Of a stretch of 64,000 bases of DNA, positions 1 through 10,766 are shown piece by piece. The DNA lies in the NCBI GenBank assembly GCA_963575745.1, contig CAUYUJ010015506.1, positions 209,999-273,998 on the forward strand, in the 5' to 3' direction. The position numbers and the translations under genes are program-made. The stretch's first letter is position 1. Each line of letters begins with the position of its first letter. The notes beneath the pieces are model-generated. The model searched no databases and was not told the origin of the DNA. It was given only the letters and a program-made list of their open reading frames with translations. The stretch is from Prorocentrum cordatum. Its lineage: Eukaryota; Sar; Dinophyceae; Prorocentrales; Prorocentraceae.

Positions 1-57
1 CGGTAGTGGTGGTGATGGCGATGATGGCGATGACGATGGTGATGATGGTGATGTTGT

Positions 58-113
<56 letters not shown>

Positions 114-126
114 CTGATGCTGATGC

Positions 127-157
<31 letters not shown>

Positions 158-235
158 CATGATGATGATGGTGGTGGTGGTGGTGGTGGTGGCAGTGGTG
201 GTTGTGATGGTGATGGTGATGATGTGGAGGGGGAG
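1..235. repeat. (GAT)n microsatellite, copy A
   Basis: Nearly uninterrupted GAT/GAC/GGT triplets. They read as poly-Asp or poly-Met in long but meaningless frames. The block is equivalent to 4953-5200 in copy B. Confidence 0.9.
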
Positions 236-537
236 GTGGAGAAGGAGGAGGAGGAGGACGACGACGAGGACGACGACAATATTGAAGAGCGGAGAGGAGG
301 AAGGGTGGACAGAGGGGGCAGGGGGGATGATTGGATGTGGGATTGGGGGTCAAGAAAGCGCAAGTATGGGGAGAGTGCGAGTGAAAGTGGTTGGGGACAA
401 TGCGAGAGACGGGTATGCCACTGGGCCCTGCTGGTGTCCTCCTGCTTCTATTCCTGTTCCTGCTGATCCTCATCCTCCCACTTCGGATGCAACTCCTGGG
501 AGGTCACATTCTGTTTTTGCCCCGGTCCGAAATCCAG

Positions 538-632
538 CTTAATCCGGGTTATTCCCGCTTAGTCCCGCTTAATCTCGCTTAATCCCGCTTAATCCGGCTT
601 CATCCCGCTTAATCCGGCTTCATCCCGCTTGA
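538..632. repeat. 10-bp tandem array (CCCGCTTAAT)n, copy A
   Basis: About nine degenerate copies of a CCCGCTTAAT decamer, with variants such as CCGGCTTCAT. The same array is at 5502-5603 in copy B. No gene is seen from 236 to 640. Confidence 0.85.
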
Positions 633-640
633 TCCGAGGC

Positions 641-790
641 CCAACCTTTCTTTTTTTTTGTATGTTTTTCTTTTTTTTTTTTTGTTTTTTTTCTCTTTTT
701 CTTTTTCTTTTTTTTTTGTCTTTTTCTTCTTCTTTTTTCTTTCATTCTCTCTTTTTGTTTTTTTTTTATTTTTTTCTTTTTTTTTATCTG
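641..790. repeat. T-rich block present only in copy A
   Basis: About 143 bases of T runs broken by C and G. In copy B (around 5604-5613) the flanking sequences are joined directly. It is either an insertion in copy A or a deletion in copy B, and it shows that the two copies are not identical. Confidence 0.85.
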
Positions 791-1684
791 GGCGTAGCAG
801 CTCCCAACTGGGGCTTAATCCTCTTTAATTTTCCGACGAAAAGCCTCCCAGTAGTTGCCCCCGAATCCCACCAGCCAAAGAGTCTCTCTGGGGCGGTGTG
901 CGGGCCCGAACGTAAGCCTACGAAGCTTTGTTTTCGTTTGCCTGTCGCCGCTCGGCGCGAAGCATCTGCTAGCGCCCGGGGGTCACCCCAGAGTACCGAA
1001 TCCTGGTCGTCGTTGTCGCCCTCCTCCCCGTCTCGTCCTCGTCGTCGCCGTCCCCTTCCTTGGCCCCCCTGACCTCCGACGAGGAGGCTGGCGGAGGTCA
1101 GGAGGGATCAGCTGGGTACGGCTGATCAGGGGCCCGAGCCGTCGTGGTCCGTCTCGCCTCGGGGGCTCGAAGATGGGGCCCTGAAGGATGTGGCCCCGAG
1201 GATGGGAACCGCCTTCCAGTCTGAGCTTACGCTGCTCGGGGCCTCCTCGCCAAGGGTCCCCACGTCACAAGGCCTCGTCTTTGGAGTGCCGCTCGCCATG
1301 TCGTGCCAGGCGACTCCGACATCATTCGCTCCCTGCCGGGCGGCGAGTGAGACGGCGTTGCGCGTCCGGGCCGGCCGCTGGCAGCAGGGCGGGCATTCTC
1401 GGTGATCCCGCCGGGGCACTCGCGGTGATAAAAAGCGCGTGGTGCTTGCTGGGAGCCATGCTTGGTTGCTTCTGCTTCTGGAGTCTTGCCTTCTCTGGTG
1501 TTCCTGGTACTTGTTGATGAGTCTTGGGTAGCGACGGTGCAGTTATCTATACACATATGTATATACATGTATATATGTGTGCTATGTATGTAAAGGCGTG
1601 CGCGTGTGTGCGCAGGAAACGTTCGCCAGCGTATATCACCAACAGTCAGCTTTTGTTCCATATATATATATATATATGTATTCG
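791..1684. other. No recognised gene; holds a dispersed ~50-bp segment
   Basis: GC-rich sequence, duplicated at 5612-6505. Reading frames on both strands are short and resemble nothing I recognise. A segment at about 1306-1354 (copy B 6127-6175) recurs in diverged form at 35368-35411. From 1545 to 1680 there are short TA/TATG runs. Confidence 0.6.
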
Positions 1685-1900
1685 CTAATGCAACAAGGCG
1701 GTGCAAGCTATGTGGTGCACGCTGCTATGTGGTGCCAGCTATGTGACGCAAGCTATGCGGTGCAAGGTATGTGGTTGAATGTGCGTTGTGCAAGCTGTGT
1801 GGGTCAGGCTATGTGGTGCAATGTGCGTGGTGCAAGCTGTGTGGGTCATGCTATGTGGTTCACGCTATGTGGTGCAAGCTATGTGGTGCAATTGACTACC
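1685..1900. repeat. Degenerate tandem repeat of GCTATGTGGTGCA units
   Basis: Repeated units built on GCTATGTGGTGCA, spaced 14-20 bases. The equivalent in copy B is about 6504-6720. The Cys/Val/Trp-rich frames here come from the repeat. Confidence 0.85.
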
Positions 1901-1999
1901 CTGCACCGCGCTTGACCACTCCAGTGCTCGCGCAAACATCCCACCCACCCACCCGCAACTTGGTTCGCAAAATCTCTTAAGGCCGTGACGGTGGGTACC

Positions 2000-2790
2000 A
2001 AATGGCACTTGCCAACGACAGCGACGCCGACGACGGACACGACAGCGGACAACGACGACGACGACGCCGCCGACAACGGGACTACGACGACACGACGACG
2101 TATTCCAACGGACTTCGACTCCACCGACAACGAGACAAAAGACGACCAACGACACCGACGACGACGACGCCGACGCCGACGACGACGACGACGGACAACG
2201 ACGACGATGACGACGCGACGACGACGCAATGACGACGCCGACGACGACGACGACGACGACGTCAAACGGACACCGACGACGACGACGACGACGACGACGG
2301 CGGCGACGGACGACGACGCGACAACGACAGACGAAGACGACGACGACGCCGACGCCGACGACGACGACGAAGACGACGACGACGTCGCCAACGAAGACGA
2401 AGACGAGGGAGGAGGGAGGACGACGACGGCGACAACGACGACAACGACGATGGAGGAGGGAAGACGGCGACGACGCGAACGACGAAGAAGGAGGAAGGAC
2501 GGCGACGCCGACGACGACAACGACGAGGGAGGAGGGAAGACGACGACGACAACGACGACGACGACGACGGCGACGAAGTAGGAGGGACGACGACGAGACG
2601 CCGACGACGGACGACGACGACGACGTGGGAGGAGGAGGAAGGACGACCACGGCGACAACGACGACGGAAACGACCACGACGCCAAAGAGGACGACGACGA
2701 CGAACACGAGGAAGGACAGAGGACGACGTAGGCGACGACGACGACAACGACGCGGGAGGAGGGAGGAGGAGGACGACGACGACGACGCAA
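2000..2790. repeat. (GAC)n/(ACG)n-rich low-complexity block, copy A
   Basis: About 800 bases of GAC triplets with GAG and GGA interruptions, giving long frames on both strands that are repeat artefacts. Compared with copy B (6836-7617), this copy carries many one- to few-base insertions of G or GG that break the triplet phase. That pattern suggests poor sequence or incomplete correction here, or relaxed drift. Confidence 0.88.
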
Positions 2791-2822
2791 GAGCGCGCGC
2801 GCACGCTTTTGTTGAAAATCCG

Positions 2823-3265
2823 TGTTGCGAAACCTTGGGTTTTTGTAGGTTTTTTGGACGCGCGATTTCGAAATCCTTCCGAAACCGATGGGTTTTGAAG
2901 GATTTCGGCGTACGCGCGCGACCACGCGCGCGTCTGCACTTCGTCCCATCTTTTGCAGAGGATCCTCGCGACGGCACACGCGCAAGGGCGTTCGACAGAT
3001 TTCGAAATGCGCGCGCGAAGCCCCTTTGGTAGCATTTTGTGAAAATCTTGAAAAACCGATGGTTGCCTTAAGATTTCGCAAGAGCTCGCGCGGAAGCTTT
3101 TTTAGCTAATCAGTGTTGCGAAACCATGTGTTTTTTTGTATGTTTCTGGGGAACTCGATTGCGAAATCCTTCCGGCACCGAAGGTTTTAGAAGGATTTCG
3201 GCATGCGCGCGCGACGACTCGCGCGTGTGCACTTCGTTTCATTTTTTTGCAAGGGATTCTTGAAG
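2823..3265. repeat. Two diverged ~290-bp tandem repeats with hairpin arms, copy A
   Basis: The segment starting near 2823 is repeated in diverged form near 3113. Each carries a self-complementary pair, GAAATCCTTC and GAAGGATTTC, about 20 bases apart, followed by CG-rich GCGCGC tracts. The same pair is at about 7643-8095 in copy B. No gene is evident. Confidence 0.75.
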
Positions 3266-3387
3266 AAGTGCTATGTTAGAACAACAATTGTCACCGCATA
3301 GTGTTTTTTACACGGGACCCTCAGGGGGGGGAAACCAGCCTGCCTGGGATGGTATGATTTCATATTTAGGATGGGCGTGTGTGCAGA

Positions 3388-3418
<31 letters not shown>

Positions 3419-3823
3419 ATATATATATATTTAATAATATATATATATATATATATGAAACGTAGTTATTCCCTAGGGGAAACGAATACGGTCGGGGAGG
3501 GGGCGGGGGGGCGGGGTAGAGTCTATTCTCTTTTGAGAAAGGAGAATCTACGCGTTGTGAGCTATGTGGTGAGAACGATGTGGTGCGGCGACGGACGGGA
3601 ACGGGTGTGCCCGAAGATGCCCCCCCCCGGGAGCAATGGGGCGGCGACGGACGCGAAGGAGGCTGCCAGGCCCGCAGACGGGCCCAGTTCATTGAAGCTA
3701 TCCAAGAGTCCCTACAGGCAAGCACTGCTTTGAGAATCGCATGATATGTGTGCACATCGTACCTTCTGCGTATCTGTGCAAGCTTGTTGTAAAGTTATGT
3801 CTGCGTGCATGTATGTGTGATCG

Positions 3824-3851
<28 letters not shown>
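3266..3851. repeat. (TA)n tracts and unrecognised sequence
   Basis: TA tracts at about 3388-3457 and 3828-3851 flank unremarkable sequence. The (TA)n at 3828-3851 directly abuts the A1-type terminal repeat. The equivalents in copy B (8212-8298 and 8649-8680) differ in length, as expected of microsatellites. Confidence 0.8.
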
Positions 3852-3854
<3 letters not shown>

Positions 3855-3938
3855 TTGAGATTCTCATGGGTTTTATCTCGTCCCCCCTCCGTCCTCGAAA
3901 CGATCTCCTCTAAACCGCCTCTCCGTAGCCGCCTCGGC
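3852..3938 (+). repeat. Extra copy of retroelement terminal repeat A (in copy A)
   Basis: These 87 bases match the A1 repeat at 8681-8767 and the A2 repeat at 16724-16810. This copy is stranded with a truncated gag by the tandem duplication. Confidence 0.9.
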
Positions 3939-4113
3939 TCAACCTGCGGCAGGGTGTGCGCGGTGGAGGTGCTTCTATTAGCCCTGTCAGAGAAGCAAGC
4001 GGGGGTCCCCAGAATGACCCCCTCCGAGGAGCCCGCGCCCGAGTGAGCTCCCCCCTCGGCGGCTGGGGGAGCTCACCAGCCCGCGCCGCCGCGGCGGCAG
4101 CACGGCGGTGGCG

Positions 4114-4784
4114 ATGTTCGGAGCCGCGGGGGCTGGCGCGGGCGCCCCGCCTGGCCCGCTTGGGTTGGGCCCTGGCGGGGGGCTCCTCGGCGTGGGCGGC
4201 GGCGGAGTGCTGGGCGGCTTTCTGGGACTGCCGCCTGGCGTCGGCGCCCTGCTCCCGCCGCCGCCTGCCGGAGTGGCCGCTGGAGCTGCCGCGGCCGCGG
4301 GCGGAGCCGCTGCAGGCCCCGCAGCACCAGGAGGCGGAGGCAAGGCAGCGGCGAAGCCCGGGATGGGCGGCAAGGGCGGCATGGGCGGCATGGGTGGCCC
4401 AATGGGCGGCATGGGCAAGCCGCCTGCCGCCCCGCCGCCCGCTGCAGGTCGCGGCAGAGGCGCTGGCGCTGGAGCAGGAGCGCCAGCAGCCCTGGGCGGC
4501 CCCGTGGTGCCGGGTCTGATCCCAGGGATCCCCGGGGTGGGAGCCCTCGTGGGACCACCCGCTCACGCTGGGGGTGGAGGCGGCCACGCCGTGGCAGGGC
4601 AGGCCGCCCACGCGGTGCCAGCCGCCGCCGCGCCTGTGCCCGTGGGCTGGCAGGCAGGCATGCCCGCGGCGGGCGGGGCGCTGCCGCAGTTCGGAGCAGC
4701 GTTCGCCCAGCCAGCGGTGGCGGGGGTCGCGGCGGCGGCGCAGCAGGCTGGACCCTGGGTATACGTGCCCATGCCGCCCCAGGC

Positions 4785-4815
<31 letters not shown>

Positions 4816-5012
4816 CATGATGATGATGATGATGATGGTCGTGGTGGTGATGATGTTGATTGTGATGATGATGATGCTTCTGATGATGATGGCGACGACG
4901 ATGATGGTCATGATGTTGATGGCACTGGTGGTGCTCATGGTTGTGCTGGTGACGGTAGTGGTGGTGATGGCGATGATGGCGATGACGATGGTGATGATGG
5001 TGATGTTGTTGT

Positions 5013-5071
<59 letters not shown>

Positions 5072-5084
5072 CTGATGCTGATGC

Positions 5085-5118
<34 letters not shown>

Positions 5119-5430
5119 CATGATGATGATGGTGGTGGTGGTGGTGGTGGTGGTGGCAGTGGTGGTTGTGATGGTGATGGTGATGATGTGGAGGGGGAGG
5201 TGGAGAAGGAGGAGGAGGAGGACGACGACGAGGACGACGACAATATTGAAGAGCGGAGAGGAGGAAGGGTGGACAGAGGGGGCAGGGGGGATGATTGGAT
5301 GTGGGATTGGGGGTCAAGAAAGCGCAAGTATGGGGAGAGTGCGAGTGAAAGTGGTTGGGGACAATGCGAGAGACGGGTATGCCACTGGGCCCTGCTGGTG
5401 TCCTCCTGCTTCTATTCCTGTTCCTGCTGA
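4114..5430 (+). pseudogene. Truncated gag fused to (GAT)n, copy A
   Basis: The first ~223 codons match the Gag-like ORF at 8943: Gly/Ala/Pro-rich sequence with a Gly-Met-Gly run. At 4785 the frame runs without a stop into poly-Asp from the GAT tract, then an acidic and Arg-rich tail ending at 5430. The fusion frame is a by-product of the duplication junction. No function is proposed. Confidence 0.8.
4785..5200. repeat. (GAT)n microsatellite, copy B
   Basis: About 400 bases of GAT with GAC and GGT variants. It marks the start of the 4829-bp unit. Confidence 0.9.
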
Positions 5431-5501
5431 TCCTCATCCTCCCACTTCGGATGCAACTCCTGGGAGGTCACATTCTGTTTTTGCCCCGGTCCGAAATCCA
5501 G

Positions 5502-5603
5502 CTTAATCCGGGTTATTCCCGCTTAGTCCCGCTTAATCTCGCTTAATCCCGCTTAATCCGGCTTCATCCCGCTTAATCCGGCTTCATCCCGCTTGATCCG
5601 AGG
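5502..5603. repeat. 10-bp tandem array (CCCGCTTAAT)n, copy B
   Basis: Same array as at 538-632. Confidence 0.85.
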
Positions 5604-6835
5604 CCCACTCTGGCGTAGCAGCTCCCAACTGGGGCTTAATCCTCTTTAATTTTCCGACGAAAAGCCTCCCAGTAGTTGCCCCCGAATCCCACCAGCCAAA
5701 GAGTCTCTCTGGGGCGGTGTGCGGGCCCGAACGTAAGCCTACGAAGCTTTGTTTTCGTTTGCCTGTCGCCGCTCGGCGCGAAGCATCTGCTAGCGCCCGG
5801 GGGTCACCCCAGAGTACCGAATCCTGGTCGTCGTTGTCGCCCTCCTCCCCGTCTCGTCCTCGTCGTCGCCGTCCCCTTCCTTGGCCCCCCTGACCTCCGA
5901 CGAGGAGGCTGGCGGAGGTCAGGAGGGATCAGCTGGGTACGGCTGATCAGGGGCCCGAGCCGTCGTGGTCCGTCTCGCCTCGGGGGCTCGAAGATGGGGC
6001 CCTGAAGGATGTGGCCCCGAGGATGGGAACCGCCTTCCAGTCTGAGCTTACGCTGCTCGGGGCCTCCTCGCCAAGGGTCCCCACGTCACAAGGCCTCGTC
6101 TTTGGAGTGCCGCTCGCCATGTCGTGCCAGGCGACTCCGACATCATTCGCTCCCTGCCGGGCGGCGAGTGAGACGGCGTTGCGCGTCCGGGCCGGCCGCT
6201 GGCAGCAGGGCGGGCATTCTCGGTGATCCCGCCGGGGCACTCGCGGTGATAAAAAGCGCGTGGTGCCTGCTGGGAGCCATGCTTGGTTGCTTCTGCTTCT
6301 GGAGTCTTGCCTTCTCTGGTGTTCCTGGTACTTGTTGATGAGTCTTGGGTAGCGACGGTGCAGTTATCTATACACATATGTATATACATGTATATATGTG
6401 TGCTATGTATGTAAAGGCGTGCGCGTGTGTGCGCAGGAAACGTTCGCCAGCGTATATCACCAACAGTCAGCTTTTGTTCCATATATATATATATATGTAT
6501 TCGCTAATGCAACAAGGCGGTGCAAGCTATGTGGTGCACGCTGCTATGTGGTGCCAGCTATGTGACGCAAGCTATGCGGTGCAAGGTATGTGGTTGAATG
6601 TGCGTTGTGCAAGCTGTGTGGGTCAGGCTATGTGGTGCAATGTGCGTGGTGCAAGCTGTGTGGGTCATGCTATGTGGTTCACGCTATGTGGTGCAAGCTA
6701 TGTGGTGCAATTGACTACCCTGCACCGCGCTTGACCACTCCAGTGCTCGCGCAAACATCCCACCCACCCACCCGCAACTTGGTTCGCAAAATCTCTTAAG
6801 GCCGTGACGGTGGGTACCAAATGGCACTTGCCAAC

Positions 6836-7617
6836 GACAGCGACGCCGACGACGACAGCGACAACGACGACGACGACGCCGCCGACAACGACTACGACGA
6901 CACCGACGACGTCTCCAACGACTTCGACGACGCCGCCGACGACGACGACAACGACGACGACGACACGACGACGACGACGCCGACGCCGACGACGACGACG
7001 ACGATGACAACGACGACGATGACGACGCCGACGCCGACGACAATGACGACGCCGACGACGACGACGACGACGACGTCAACGACGCCGACGACGACGACGA
7101 CGACGACGACGGCGGCGACGACGACGACGCCGACAACGACGACGAAGACGACGACGACGCCGACGCCGACGACGACGACGAAGACGACGACGACGTCGCC
7201 AACGAAGACGACGACGAGGGAGAAGGGAGGACGACGACGGCGACAACGGCGACAACGACGACAACGACGAGGGAGGAGGGAGGACGGCGACGACGCGAAC
7301 GACGAAGAAGGAGGAAGGACGGCGACGCCGACGACGACAACGACGAGGGAGGAGGGAAGACGACGACGACAACGACGACGACGACGACGGCGACGAAATA
7401 GGAGGGACGACGACGAGACGCCGACGACGACGACGACGACGACGACGAGGGAGGAGGAGGAAGGACGACCACGGCGACAACGACGACGGAAACGACCACG
7501 ACGCCAAAGAGGACGACGACGACGAACACGAGGAAAGACAGAGGACGACGTAGGCGACGACGACGACAACGACGCGGGAGGAGGGAGGACGGCGACGACG
7601 ACGACGACGACGACGCA
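6836..7617. repeat. (GAC)n-rich low-complexity block, copy B
   Basis: A cleaner triplet array than its counterpart at 2000-2790. Open frames on both strands reflect the triplet repeat only. Confidence 0.88.
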
Positions 7618-8244
7618 AGAGCGCGCGCGCACGCTTTTGTTGAAAATCCGTGTTGCGAAACCTTGGGTTTTTGTAGGTTTTTTGGACGCGCGATTTCGAA
7701 ATCCTTCCGAAACCGATGGGTTTTGAAGGATTTCGGCGTACGCGCGCGACCACGCGCGCGTCTGCACTTCGTCCCATCTTTTGCAGAGGATCCTCGCGAC
7801 GGCACACGCGCAAGGGCGTTCGACAGATTTCGAAATGCGCGCGCGAAGCCCCTTTGGTAGCATTTTGTGAAAATCTTGAAAAACCGATGGTTGCCTTAAG
7901 ATTTCGCAAGAGCTCGCGCGGAAGCTTTTTTAGCTAATCAGTGTTGCGAAACCATGTGTTTTTTTGTATGTTTCTGGGGAACTCGATTGCGAAATCCTTC
8001 CGGCACCGAAGGTTTTAGAAGGATTTCGGCATGCGCGCGCGACGACTCGCGCGTGTGCACTTCGTTTCATTTTTTTGCAAGGGATTCTTGAAGAAGTGCT
8101 ATGTTAGAACAACAATTGTCACCGCATAGTGTTTTTTACACGGGACCCTCAGGGGGGGGAAACCAGCCTGCCTGGGATGGTATGATTTCATATTTAGGAT
8201 GGGCGTGTGTGCAGAATATATATATATATATGTATATATATAAT

Positions 8245-8290
<46 letters not shown>

Positions 8291-8647
8291 TATATATCGT
8301 AGTATCCCAGGGGGAACCGATAAGTCCGGGGGGGGGCGGGGTAGAGTCTATTCTCTTTTGAGAAAGGAGAATCTACGCGTTGTGAGCTATGTGGTGAGAA
8401 CGATGTGGTGCGGCGACGGACGGGAACGGGTGTGCCCGAAGATGCCCCCCCCCGGGAGCAATGGGGCGGCGACGGACGCGAAGGAGGCTGCCAGGCCCGC
8501 AGACGGGCCCAGTTCATTGAAGCTATCCAAGAGTCCCTACAGGCAAGCACTGCTTTGAGAATCGCATGATATGTGTGCACATCGTACCTTCTGCGTATCT
8601 GTGCAAGCTTGTTGTAAAGTTATGTCTGCGTGCATGTATGTGTGATC

Positions 8648-8680
<33 letters not shown>

Positions 8681-8683
<3 letters not shown>

Positions 8684-8767
8684 TTGAGATTCTCATGGGT
8701 TTTATCTCGTCCCCCCTCCGTCCTCGAAACGATCTCCTCTAAACCGCCTCTCCGTAGCCGCCTCGGC
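8681..8767 (+). repeat. Terminal repeat A1
   Basis: Starts TCCTTGAGATTCTC and ends CCGCCTCGGC. It is 87 bases and matches A2 at 16724-16810, after which the two diverge at once. It is directly preceded by (TA)n at 8649-8680. Confidence 0.9.
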
Positions 8768-8942
8768 TCAACCTGCGGCAGGGTGTGCGCGGTGGAGGTG
8801 CTTCTATTAGCCCTGTCAGAGAAGCAAGCGGGGGTCCCCAGAATGACCCCCTCCGAGGAGCCCGCGCCCGAGTGAGCTCCCCCCTCGGCGGCTGGGGGAG
8901 CTCACCAGCCCGCGCCGCCGCGGCGGCAGCACGGCGGTGGCG

Positions 8943-10766
8943 ATGTTCGGAGCCGCGGGGGCTGGCGCGGGCGCCCCGCCTGGCCCGCTTGGGTTGGGCC
9001 CTGGCGGGGGGCTCCTCGGCGTGGGCGGCGGCGGAGTGCTGGGCGGCTTTCTGGGACTGCCGCCTGGCGTCGGCGCCCTGCTCCCGCCGCCGCCTGCCGG
9101 AGTGGCCGCTGGAGCTGCCGCGGCCGCGGGCGGAGCCGCTGCAGGCCCCGCAGCACCAGGAGGCGGAGGCAAGGCAGCGGCGAAGCCCGGGATGGGCGGC
9201 AAGGGCGGCATGGGCGGCATGGGTGGCCCAATGGGCGGCATGGGCAAGCCGCCTGCCGCCCCGCCGCCCGCTGCAGGTCGCGGCAGAGGCGCTGGCGCTG
9301 GAGCAGGAGCGCCAGCAGCCCTGGGCGGCCCCGTGGTGCCGGGTCTGATCCCAGGGATCCCCGGGGTGGGAGCCCTCGTGGGACCACCCGCTCACGCTGG
9401 GGGTGGAGGCGGCCACGCCGTGGCAGGGCAGGCCGCCCACGCGGTGCCAGCCGCCGCCGCGCCTGTGCCCGTGGGCTGGCAGGCAGGCATGCCCGCGGCG
9501 GGCGGGGCGCTGCCGCAGTTCGGAGCAGCGTTCGCCCAGCCAGCGGTGGCGGGGGTCGCGGCGGCGGCGCAGCAGGCTGGACCCTGGGTATACGTGCCCA
9601 TGGCGCCCCAGGCCGTGACCCACGGCCTCCTGGGACTGAGCGCCGGCTGCCGCGTCGAGCTGGTGATGTACGATGCTGCCTGTCAGCCAAGCGGGACGAC
9701 GACGATGACCGTGACAGGGCTGTATCCGCCTGACGCGGCAGGAGAGTTCGTGGAGTGCACAGTGGAGAGCAGCAGCGACCCTCTCTACCTGCCGATCCTG
9801 CAGGGCATCTTCGCGATGGGAAGCAGCGTGGTGCACCTCTGCACCCAGGGCGTGGCGACTTGCTGTCGCACGACCGCTTGGCCAGGGCGCAACGTGGTGC
9901 ACTCGGACACGTTGCGCGTGCTGGGGGCGGCCGGGCCTGGAGGCGGTGCCGCTGATGGCGCTGGAGCCACCCCGCCTGGCGCCCTCCCTGCAGGCGGTGC
10001 GCCGCCCGCCGCTGACGCTGGACCCGTGGTGCCGGGCAAGAACGCAGGTGGAGCTCCCAAGGGCTCAGGCGGTGCCGACGGTGAGGACGTGGATGGCAGG
10101 ACGGCCGAGGAGATGAGGAAGATCGTCAAGAGGCTGAAGGAGAAGCTTCAGAGGAAGCGCTCCATGGGCGAGGCGCTGGCCGAGCGCGCCGAGGCTGCGC
10201 TGGAGGGCCGCCGCAGCCGCAAGAAGCAGAAGAACAGGGACAAGGATAGCTCCGACAGTGCGAGTTTTGATGAGGCCCCGACCGCTGGTTCCGGCCGCCG
10301 AGTGCAGAAGCTGGCCCGCTCCGACCCCGGGGCGCTCGTGGCGGCGGGTCTGAAGCAGATCCGAGAGTACTTGGCGCAGCGGGGCGGGGCCGACAACGAT
10401 GATGAGCTGGATAGGATGGCGTCCAACGTGGTGCAGTGTATCACGAGCGTGTGGCACGGCATGCACCCTCAGAACGAGATGGGGGTGCGGAATGTGCGCG
10501 AGATGAGGATGATCGGGGAGTGCCTGGACGCCCTCACGAGGGGCGATCTGCCGCAGCTGGGCGACATGCTCATGCAGAGGCTGAAGGCCATCGAGCAGGC
10601 CACCAAGGACGGGCACTGGAAGATAGCCGAGCACCTCGAGCTGATCGACTCCACCGACATCGGGCTGGCCAGCAGCGCCGAGGTGTCGGCGGCCGTGGCA
10701 TCCTACTCGGAGGGTGCGAAGTTGAAGGAGCGCCTCACTCGAGCGGGCGCGAGGAGGCCCCCCTAG
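8943..10766 (+). CDS. Gag-like protein ORF, ends at TAG
   Basis: 607 codons from the first ATG; a GTG lies two codons upstream. Residues 1-220 are Gly/Ala/Pro-rich with a Gly-Met-Gly segment near 80-103. Residues about 226-330 look like a compact beta-rich domain with several Cys. Residues about 380-450 are highly charged (Lys/Arg/Glu), and 455-600 are helical, as in capsid-type Gag regions. Position as first ORF of a YR retrotransposon, 5' of RT, supports a Gag role (RNA binding and particle assembly). I see no database-recognisable motif, so the assignment rests on position and composition. The TAG at 10764-10766 follows a CCCCCC run and is followed by GGA. The same frame then stays open for 184 more codons. 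Confidence 0.7.
   Translation: MFGAAGAGAGAPPGPLGLGPGGGLLGVGGGGVLGGFLGLPPGVGALLPPPPAGVAAGAAAAAGGAAAGPAAPGGGGKAAAKPGMGGKGGMGGMGGPMGGMGKPPAAPPPAAGRGRGAGAGAGAPAALGGPVVPGLIPGIPGVGALVGPPAHAGGGGGHAVAGQAAHAVPAAAAPVPVGWQAGMPAAGGALPQFGAAFAQPAVAGVAAAAQQAGPWVYVPMAPQAVTHGLLGLSAGCRVELVMYDAACQPSGTTTMTVTGLYPPDAAGEFVECTVESSSDPLYLPILQGIFAMGSSVVHLCTQGVATCCRTTAWPGRNVVHSDTLRVLGAAGPGGGAADGAGATPPGALPAGGAPPAADAGPVVPGKNAGGAPKGSGGADGEDVDGRTAEEMRKIVKRLKEKLQRKRSMGEALAERAEAALEGRRSRKKQKNRDKDSSDSASFDEAPTAGSGRRVQKLARSDPGALVAAGLKQIREYLAQRGGADNDDELDRMASNVVQCITSVWHGMHPQNEMGVRNVREMRMIGECLDALTRGDLPQLGDMLMQRLKAIEQATKDGHWKIAEHLELIDSTDIGLASSAEVSAAVASYSEGAKLKERLTRAGARRPP

Larger units (their letters stand above)
1..4784. repeat. Tandem duplication, copy A (left end outside window)
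   Basis: This stretch repeats at 4785-9613 with near identity. Position 1 corresponds to 4953, so about 168 bases of this copy lie outside the window. The copy ends at 4784, inside the retroelement gag reading frame, where the sequence jumps straight into the (GAT)n that opens copy B. It differs from copy B by about 12 bases fewer in the GAT tract, an extra T-rich block of about 143 bases near 641-790, and many small indels in the GAC-rich block at 2000-2800. More copies may lie to the left. Real duplication and an assembly artefact are both possible. Confidence 0.93.
4785..9613. repeat. Tandem duplication, copy B (unit 4829 bp)
   Basis: This is the second, full copy of the unit. It starts with (GAT)n at 4785 and runs through simple repeats, the A1 terminal repeat and the first ~223 codons of the retroelement gag ORF. 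Its end at 9613 is not a boundary in this copy, because the gag frame simply continues. The duplication breakpoint therefore lies inside gag on one side and at a GAT microsatellite on the other. Confidence 0.93.

Noticed and set aside
1865-3081. Long Ser/Val/Arg-rich ORFs on the minus strand over the GAC blocks (also 6684-7909)
   Set aside because: Triplet repeat products; all frames look alike and differ between the two copies by frameshifts.
5118-5327. Minus-strand Ser/Pro-rich ORF beside the GAT tract (and 157-363)
   Set aside because: Pure low-complexity read from the opposite strand of GGT/GGA triplets.
3910-5437. His/Ile-rich minus ORFs across the duplication junction
   Set aside because: Created by the GAT repeat and the GC-rich gag antisense strand.
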